Shown here piece by piece: positions 57,387-64,000 of a stretch of 64,000 nt of DNA. The stretch comes from Barthelona sp. PCE. Its lineage: Eukaryota > Metamonada: BaSk clade. The notes below the pieces were generated by a model. That model saw only the letters and a list, made by a program, of their open reading frames with translations, searched no databases and was not told where the DNA came from. A program made the position numbers and the translations under genes. How positions within the stretch are numbered: position 1 is the first letter of the stretch; every line of letters begins with the position of its first letter. The stretch is from positions 992,001 through 1,056,000 of the forward strand of contig JAUFOR010000004.1 in NCBI GenBank assembly GCA_040285745.1, written 5' to 3'.

Positions 57387-59381
57387 ATGAAATTCCATCT
57401 CAGTGGGCAAAAGGCTGTGATAAAAGGGGATTTCAATTACATACCAACGTTTCCTTTCCAAACAAAGCCAAATTTGTCAGAATATGTGTTACCGACCAAC
57501 AGATGCTTTGAATTGCGACGATTCTGCTCACTTTGGGACAAGGGAATACCGTATATAAGGGTGTCAATGATAGATTCTTTTTTATGCTTAGCAAAAGAAT
57601 GTAACAGTGATACAGATCTTTTCAACATATTAAATTCCTTGTTTGGGGATGAAATTGTACTATTTTTTGCTCGGTTATATGGTTATTTAAGTATTTCCTA
57701 TGCATCTGAGCATCATGACATACTCTGGCGTCAATTACGGTTAGTGAGTATGTTTCTAGCGACTTCAAATGAGTGCATCAACAGTTTTTTTGAATGTGGA
57801 GGTTTATATTTGTGTTATGAATTGTTAAATTTTATTAATGAAGATGATGAATTTACTTATGAGATCCAATATAATTTAAATGTGCAAGTTTTACAGATAC
57901 TTAAAAATGCCAGCCACTCAAAACAATTATTTGCACACTTTTACTATGATATTACATCAGATATTAATACATTTTTAAAATTTTTTTCTACTGATTGCTC
58001 AGATGATTATCTACTGTTATTACGACCTATATGTATGGCAATGACATCAACCCATGTACCTGAGTATATTGATAACTTCTTAAGTAGTGCTCTTAATGTT
58101 TTTGCAACAGATATCTGTTCAGAATTGAGAAAGGTTTTATTACAAAGTTTTAGACGTATTTATGAATCACTTAGTCTTAAACAAATCCATCAGATCCTTT
58201 CACGACCGAATACAGTAAGAGGTGGATCAACAAATGTACCGAAATTGTTGAGATTTCCTGGAGCACAACCTTTAAGTGAACGAACTGATTCTTTAAGCAA
58301 CATAAGCTCTTTTTCAAGATTCGATCAGCTAGGTGAAATACTGATGGAGACGTTTTATCATGATGATGCTTTGTTATCAATTGAAATGATTGAATTTCTT
58401 CAAGATATACTTATTAAAGAAGCATTTTCTGATCGTGAGAATCATATGTACGTGTACCATAGAACAAAGTATTCGAATTTATTGGTAATGGTAGTACGTT
58501 CATCGGCTAATGTTATTAGTGTTGCTTTGAGTGATCGAGTTACTGCACCTTCATTACAAAGAACAGATTCTGTATCACAACTTTCACATAAATCAACTAC
58601 AATAGAGCCCTCCAAATTATTAGAGAATGTAACCTCTTTCTTAAGTTATTTTATTGCAATGATTAGTACCTTTGACATGGAACCATTCAGCAAAACTTTA
58701 AGAACTGCTCGTACAGCAAGTTCTGGAATTGATTGGATGGCAAGAATTGCTTCACAACCACATTTAGAGCGCATGGGTTCTACTTTATTGTCTATGTCCA
58801 CACATTCTAATAACTTTGACAGTACAGAATTAATGATGCATTTAATATCTTTACTGAATTCTTCAATCTCAAATTTTAAGATTCTTTTACTTCGGACTTT
58901 TACTTCTAATTATAGTATTTTAGCACAAATTTCTGCAGGTAGAGTTTTAGGTTTTTTCGCTAATTTAGATATGGACTGGTTTCGTTTTTTGTATTGGTAT
59001 TTTTCTGTTTGCTATATTGGTGCAGGATACACAATTGATGAAGATCTGAGGCAAAAAAGTATGAATGTATTGAAATCGTTGATGCGCAATCCTGAAATGG
59101 CATTTTATAATCTTGATTCTAATTTTAAACCAAATGCTGTCATTGATATGGAACAATATCGTCATTGGGAGGAGCCAAAAGATCTAGATATCATATATAC
59201 GCTGGATTTTAAGATCAATCCAGATGAAATGGAATTTTTTTTTGAAGAATATGATGGAGAAGAGGTTCAAGAAGAAGAGGTTCGTTCGTTAACCGCAAAA
59301 GACTTATTAAAAACCAAAAATTCAGTTGAGAGTTTAATGAATGGTCTTTTAGAAGATGCTGAAACTGCAGTTATTATGTAA
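57387..59381 (+). CDS. Alpha-helical repeat protein, unknown
   Basis: A 664-residue protein starting MKFHLSGQKAVIKGDF; eight codons upstream only a TTG could start. Most of the chain is made of paired amphipathic helices (LFNILNSLFGDEIVLFFARLYG, LWRQLRLVSMFLATSNECI), so an ARM/HEAT-like solenoid is likely. Ser-rich linkers at about 290-310 (SERTDSLSNISSFSRF) and 385-400 (LQRTDSVSQLSHKS) both carry RTDS, a plausible basophilic-kinase target. The end is acidic (EEYDGEEVQEEEVR). No signal peptide or membrane span. It sits between two giant surface genes with gaps of 76 and 21 nt, so its transcription signals must be very short or lie in its neighbours. Confidence 0.68.
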   Translation: MKFHLSGQKAVIKGDFNYIPTFPFQTKPNLSEYVLPTNRCFELRRFCSLWDKGIPYIRVSMIDSFLCLAKECNSDTDLFNILNSLFGDEIVLFFARLYGYLSISYASEHHDILWRQLRLVSMFLATSNECINSFFECGGLYLCYELLNFINEDDEFTYEIQYNLNVQVLQILKNASHSKQLFAHFYYDITSDINTFLKFFSTDCSDDYLLLLRPICMAMTSTHVPEYIDNFLSSALNVFATDICSELRKVLLQSFRRIYESLSLKQIHQILSRPNTVRGGSTNVPKLLRFPGAQPLSERTDSLSNISSFSRFDQLGEILMETFYHDDALLSIEMIEFLQDILIKEAFSDRENHMYVYHRTKYSNLLVMVVRSSANVISVALSDRVTAPSLQRTDSVSQLSHKSTTIEPSKLLENVTSFLSYFIAMISTFDMEPFSKTLRTARTASSGIDWMARIASQPHLERMGSTLLSMSTHSNNFDSTELMMHLISLLNSSISNFKILLLRTFTSNYSILAQISAGRVLGFFANLDMDWFRFLYWYFSVCYIGAGYTIDEDLRQKSMNVLKSLMRNPEMAFYNLDSNFKPNAVIDMEQYRHWEEPKDLDIIYTLDFKINPDEMEFFFEEYDGEEVQEEEVRSLTAKDLLKTKNSVESLMNGLLEDAETAVIM

Positions 59382-59402
59382 ATTCTTTTTTTCCCTTTTT
59401 CC

Positions 59403-62400
59403 ATGAGGAATCACACGTTCAAACTCTGGATTGTGTTGATTTTCACAGGGTTTTTTTGCACAAATGCTAATTACATATCAAAAAATTCCAATAATCCTAC
59501 TCTCGAGCTCACATTATCAAATACTCATGTTTTTCGGGGCGTTAGTACTTTCAAATCCATCTATCTTGATCAACCATTTGGTATTTGGGCAAAGGGAAAC
59601 ATAATTTGTGATTTTTTACATATAGATCATATGGGAGCATTACATCTTGAGGATAACCTTGTTCTAAATGGTCATTTATTAGTAGACCAAGCACATGTTT
59701 ACCTTAACGGATTCACATTAAATGCAACAAAAATTACTTTTAGTAATGCTGTCGTTGTGGAGGGTAGTATAATATCAGACAACGCAACTCTGATCGGTAC
59801 GAGTGCATATGGATACGGAACATTCACAGCAAAAACAATGCGCATTAATAGCAGCTTTTTTGCATCTTACTTCCCCATTTATGTAGAAACATTGAAACAG
59901 CTCAATGGTGGAAGTAGAGTGGAAGTGCATGTGGCCCATCACCTTGATATAGATGCAGAGAATAGTCCACCAACAAAAAACACAACATTAGTGTTAGAAG
60001 AAAATTCCACTCCACTGAACTGTAACTTTAACAAAAGTTTCAAATATTTAATAGTCAGGGAGGCCTTCAATTGCGCGCTTGAGATTAGTGAAGGTCAAAC
60101 TGTAACATTTGATAACGTAATACAAAAAAAAAGTATTTCATTGATTTCTGGAACAATATTTTTGAACAATTCGATAGTGTCTGACACGTTACAGTTATCG
60201 TCCAGCACCGCCTATTTTAGCGGAGATTGTGTGATTGGTACGTTACTGCTCCCAACAGACGTGCGATTCAGGCAATATTCTCCATATGCAAACGTTACAA
60301 TTTTATATGAATATAATACATACGATAGCGCAAGAGCGATTGGACCCCTTACTCATTTTTCCATACTTACTTCTGCTAAGATCGTGCCCAATTCAAAATT
60401 TACATCAGAAACATTCTACATCAAAGAGTTGCATGCAAATACTTCAGGATCCATTCATGTACGCGGAATTTTAACAGCTGAGCTGATCTGGGGTTCGCAA
60501 AAAGCGGCAAGTACATTCATTATATTGGGAAACGGTGTTAGATGTGATAATCTTCATACTTATGGAAATATTGACTTTTACACGAATATTGTCTCAATAA
60601 CGAGCCTCATTGTACGTGGAGAATTTTTATTCCGGTCAGCCTCAGTAAGTTTAACCAATCTTAGCATTTTTGAATCAGGAAAGATAGAGATGGAGACTAG
60701 TATACTACGAGTTTCCGGTAACATTATCGTAAACACAACACAGACTTATTTTTTATTAACAAGTGCATCATCAACATTTTCAGGACTAATTGCAATGAAT
60801 TTTATTGAATTTTCTGGAACAATTACCAATGAAGGTTCGGAAAGTACAACTATGTCATTAGGTCAGTACACATCAGCAATCATACAAAGCTGGAGTCCCA
60901 ATTTAGGATATATAGTAGCTTCAAGTACCTCAATTATATATAGCAAAGATCATATAAAATGGATTGACATTTCATCATCTGCTGTACAATTGATGGAACC
61001 ACCAAATTGTACACCGGAAGGAGCATTTCTATTGGTCATCTCTGGAGAATCATGTACTGTTCAAACAATGGGCACTATGATATATACAGAAACAGGTTCA
61101 ACTGTTGAGGCAAAATTGGTTGATTACATTACTGTATTAGGTTTTGGTACTCTCAAAGCTGGTGAAGATAAAAAACTTGAAACAATACATGGGTACAATG
61201 ATTTAGAACGACCATTTTCTACTTTAACTGGTATATTTGGTGGTGAATTACAGTTTAAAGATAGCACAATTATCAAGCTAACTGCTTTTCAATTCATCGG
61301 GTTTGATACACGTGTTTCTTGCAGTGGAGATTGCACCCTCTTTTTCCTCTCTGATCTAGATTCAATGTTTTGTCCAAAAAATAGTAGTGGACTTTTTGAT
61401 CTTCATATAATAGGAAAAAGTAGATCGCGTATTGCTGTAACTCATTCGTTTATAGGTGTTTTACATGTTCAGAGGTATTTCATACACTTGGTCTTTACAG
61501 ATTCAAGTGATGATGTACAGATATATGTAACTGCTGATGTTATTGACAGTATGAAAATTCATACGACATATGAATCATATTTAGGCTTCAGAAATGCTAT
61601 AACAGTCTTTGATTTATCGGCATTTACTGATATTGAAAAAAGTAGCATGAATTTTAAGCTCACTAATAGTTTTACTCTAAAAGCTGATTTGTTTTCTGTG
61701 GAATTTTTCATTGAAAATGACGCATATGTTGGTTTGAATAGCTTATGCACAGACTGTTCAATTACAGGTTCAATAACTGATGGAATATTTTATGTTCTTT
61801 CAGACGGTGATGCTAATCTTTTATTGTATCCAAATAATTTCCGTGCAATAGTATACGGTTCAATTACTCTACGTTATGATAATGATGCTGAGTTTCATAT
61901 TTTCGGTAACATTAACTTGGCAAAGGAAGATACTTTAAATGATATTAAAGTATTTTATTATCCTGGTTGTACTCGTACGGATCTTAAGATAGCTTCAATC
62001 TTGAATGAATATTATTTAAGCAATGTAGGTGTTGTTAAAGGTTTTGCATCAAACATCATTACGTTCAACAGCAACATGCATCTTCGAAAGGTTGTATTTG
62101 GAGAGTTTCCTAGTGGAACACTTACATTTACTGGTGCTTCACATTATTATTGTGTTGAATTTATTAGCAGTGAGAGTATTAAATGCCAAAATCTTAAATT
62201 ACACTCTGTTACATCTGATACAGCTTTTAAGAGCAATTATCCAGTTGCAATTGGTGGAACGGCCAAGATAAAGGGTGGTTCTGTCATTGGATCAGACGGA
62301 GCTAAGTTAGTGGTTACAGACTATGCCAAATTCAATTCATTCAATTGTGCTAGTTGTTGGATAGATATCGCGGCAAACAGCGCATACACTAAAACATATT

Positions 62401-64000
62401 TAGAATATTCGGTAATAGTTTCGTGTCTGCATCACACATTCCGTGGTTCATACACTATTGAGTTTTCATCCTGTCAAACTTTAGATTTTGGCTTTATTGA
62501 AGTATATACTGGTGCATCAATAGTTCTAAAGAATGAAGATAATTGTATCAGTGGTGGAGCTGTTGATCATTTTTTTATTCAAGAAGGAGGATTATTCATT
62601 CCGGATAACAGTATCGATCTGGCTCCAAATCTGATTGTTACCATTTTTGATGGTGCAATAATACATCTTACCAAATCAAGTGTTTCTTTAGTATCCTCAA
62701 ATGTTGCGAGAGACGTAACTATTGTTTTGTACATGCAGACATCTTTAAATGTTATGATACATGGAGGTGATTTACGATTGGTTTGTGCAGAAGGCTTGGA
62801 TTGTAACTCTAACGGTGACATAGCTTTCTCCATTCAATCTAAAGATAGTGTAATACTGATTTCAGATGTGCCTCTCAGCATCATCGGTTATGTTTTAGAG
62901 ACGGACAACAAACCATCTCTTTCTATCACTGGCAATATAAAGAATGCACCACTAAACAGCCACATCTTTTGTGAATTGCCATCAAATATTGGATTTGAAG
63001 ATTTAAATTCGAATAGTGCAACTGTAGATTGTGTTGACAATACCTTGATCATATACGGCTCTCACGCTGTGGATGTTATTGCGCGTAACGCCACTATATA
63101 TTCTCCTGATTGTGATATTAAAACACTTACATCATATAATTCAACTATAACAGCCAAGAAAGTATCTCTCGTCGATGCAACGGGTAATTTGAATGTGAGT
63201 ACGGATGAAATAGGTGATATTACTTCAACTTTTTTTAATCTCATCACTTCCAATGACGTAACCCTATTATCCGGTTTGAAATACTCAAATACAAACTTTA
63301 ATATAACCTGTACGCGCCAATCTATGTGTCATTTTCCAGTTTCTGAGAACTCAGTTATTACATCATCAACGATCAAGGGAAATAACTTTGTTCACTTCCA
63401 TGGTCATAATATTAATGTTCTTGATAGCTCTATACTGATACATATGAATGTCTCTGGCTCATCAACACTTAATGGAAATTTTAGTAATATTATGATGTAT
63501 GGTGAAGTTGAATTTAACGCAACAATAGATAAACTATGGCTACTCAATTCAGCTGTTGCTAAAGGTGATATTCATTCCAACTCCGTCATGATGTGGGCAG
63601 GTTCTTCAATGAAAGATTGCTCTTTGAATACCGGTTCTTTGTCTAAAGCAAACAGAACAAAGATAGAGTGTGAGTATTACAGCGTAGATTTTTTTTCGGA
63701 TATTGACATTGTCCTTGACAGTGGTATTTCTAATGTGGATCTTATCCCAAATATGGAATCAATTAATTCATTAACTCCCAATTACAAGAAGAACCCAACT
63801 CCTGTTTTCAGCATTGATGATTCAAATGTATATAGTCCAGATCGTTCTTTCAGGAAAAAACGAGGCACTTACTATCATGATGTTACAATCAATCGTCAGA
63901 GGCGCCTCATGTATCGTTTTTGGGGCAATGATTCTGCTATTTTAGATATAGATGATGCACACGTTTTCCTACATGATGTAGAAGTAAGTATTGCACGACT
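59403..64000 (+). CDS. Second giant surface protein, beta-helix-like (3' partial)
   Basis: The frame opens with MRNHTFKLWIVLIF, a signal peptide ending about FFCTNA, and stays open without a stop for 1532 codons to the window end. The sequence is a long run of short strand-turn units with Asn, Ser, Thr and Gly in the turns (FGIWAKGNIICDFLHIDHMG, LHLEDNLVLNGHLLVDQ), as in parallel beta-helix proteins, with scattered cysteine pairs (SCSGDC-like) and sequons. It has the same texture as residues 740-2870 of the 4424-residue protein, so the two are probably paralogues. The C-terminal modules lie beyond the window. It starts only 21 nt after the stop of the preceding gene, and those 21 nt are almost all pyrimidines. 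Confidence 0.85.
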   Translation, partial: MRNHTFKLWIVLIFTGFFCTNANYISKNSNNPTLELTLSNTHVFRGVSTFKSIYLDQPFGIWAKGNIICDFLHIDHMGALHLEDNLVLNGHLLVDQAHVYLNGFTLNATKITFSNAVVVEGSIISDNATLIGTSAYGYGTFTAKTMRINSSFFASYFPIYVETLKQLNGGSRVEVHVAHHLDIDAENSPPTKNTTLVLEENSTPLNCNFNKSFKYLIVREAFNCALEISEGQTVTFDNVIQKKSISLISGTIFLNNSIVSDTLQLSSSTAYFSGDCVIGTLLLPTDVRFRQYSPYANVTILYEYNTYDSARAIGPLTHFSILTSAKIVPNSKFTSETFYIKELHANTSGSIHVRGILTAELIWGSQKAASTFIILGNGVRCDNLHTYGNIDFYTNIVSITSLIVRGEFLFRSASVSLTNLSIFESGKIEMETSILRVSGNIIVNTTQTYFLLTSASSTFSGLIAMNFIEFSGTITNEGSESTTMSLGQYTSAIIQSWSPNLGYIVASSTSIIYSKDHIKWIDISSSAVQLMEPPNCTPEGAFLLVISGESCTVQTMGTMIYTETGSTVEAKLVDYITVLGFGTLKAGEDKKLETIHGYNDLERPFSTLTGIFGGELQFKDSTIIKLTAFQFIGFDTRVSCSGDCTLFFLSDLDSMFCPKNSSGLFDLHIIGKSRSRIAVTHSFIGVLHVQRYFIHLVFTDSSDDVQIYVTADVIDSMKIHTTYESYLGFRNAITVFDLSAFTDIEKSSMNFKLTNSFTLKADLFSVEFFIENDAYVGLNSLCTDCSITGSITDGIFYVLSDGDANLLLYPNNFRAIVYGSITLRYDNDAEFHIFGNINLAKEDTLNDIKVFYYPGCTRTDLKIASILNEYYLSNVGVVKGFASNIITFNSNMHLRKVVFGEFPSGTLTFTGASHYYCVEFISSESIKCQNLKLHSVTSDTAFKSNYPVAIGGTAKIKGGSVIGSDGAKLVVTDYAKFNSFNCASCWIDIAANSAYTKTYLEYSVIVSCLHHTFRGSYTIEFSSCQTLDFGFIEVYTGASIVLKNEDNCISGGAVDHFFIQEGGLFIPDNSIDLAPNLIVTIFDGAIIHLTKSSVSLVSSNVARDVTIVLYMQTSLNVMIHGGDLRLVCAEGLDCNSNGDIAFSIQSKDSVILISDVPLSIIGYVLETDNKPSLSITGNIKNAPLNSHIFCELPSNIGFEDLNSNSATVDCVDNTLIIYGSHAVDVIARNATIYSPDCDIKTLTSYNSTITAKKVSLVDATGNLNVSTDEIGDITSTFFNLITSNDVTLLSGLKYSNTNFNITCTRQSMCHFPVSENSVITSSTIKGNNFVHFHGHNINVLDSSILIHMNVSGSSTLNGNFSNIMMYGEVEFNATIDKLWLLNSAVAKGDIHSNSVMMWAGSSMKDCSLNTGSLSKANRTKIECEYYSVDFFSDIDIVLDSGISNVDLIPNMESINSLTPNYKKNPTPVFSIDDSNVYSPDRSFRKKRGTYYHDVTINRQRRLMYRFWGNDSAILDIDDAHVFLHDVEVSIAR

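Overview
The window reads as protist nuclear DNA: AT-rich, with very dense genes (about 90% of the bases are protein-coding by my boundaries) and almost no introns. TAA, TAG and TGA all end clear reading frames, so the code is standard, which argues against hexamitin diplomonads and oxymonads that read TAR as glutamine. The only intron I can support is 39 nt long, in a cohesin-type kleisin gene. It has a GTATGA 5' end and a branch site fused to the 3' splice site (ACTAACACATAG), the style known from Trichomonas and Giardia. With a pyruvate formate-lyase activating enzyme (anaerobic metabolism) and a MOK-type kinase (a family tied to flagella), this suggests a free-living or commensal anaerobic metamonad. 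The lineage is an inference; no rRNA or tRNA is present to test it.

Layout. 1-4848: the 3' part of a large surface protein (GPS-like module, EGF array, kelch-like region, one membrane span). 4877-14372: a coiled-coil gene, the kleisin, two related multi-span 2TM-like proteins, a small membrane protein, a palmitoyl-protein thioesterase, COMMD4, an MFS transporter and an unknown. 14540-23726: a single-pass surface protein, a GDAP2-like macro-domain protein, a nine-span membrane protein, a p24/TMED cargo receptor and several unknowns. 24004-31271: the MOK kinase, a flavodoxin::PFL-activating-enzyme fusion, a polytopic membrane protein and an alpha-solenoid protein. 31382-43952: an unknown 725-residue protein, a decayed DNA transposon (33733-35283, 122-bp inverted repeats, 8-bp target duplication), a small coiled-coil protein, an HGSNAT-like transmembrane acetyltransferase, a CCDC112-like coiled-coil protein, an aldo-keto reductase and a candidate TFIIIC large subunit. 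44036-64000: a plus-strand trio of a 4424-residue surface protein with a multi-span C-terminus, an alpha-helical repeat protein, and the first 1532 codons of a second giant surface protein that runs off the window.

Themes. Several genes serve the endomembrane/lysosomal system (thioesterase, HGSNAT-like enzyme, COMMD4, p24). A large share of the DNA encodes very large secreted or membrane proteins rich in beta structure, cysteine modules and N-glycosylation sequons, as expected of a cell that interacts with prey or surfaces. Most genes lie in opposing pairs with tiny gaps, and two convergent pairs overlap at their stop codons. Two of the surface genes contain sharply bounded GC-rich blocks, the most unusual compositional signal here. 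The most interesting single protein is the fusion of a radical-SAM PFL activase to a flavodoxin-like domain of its own.
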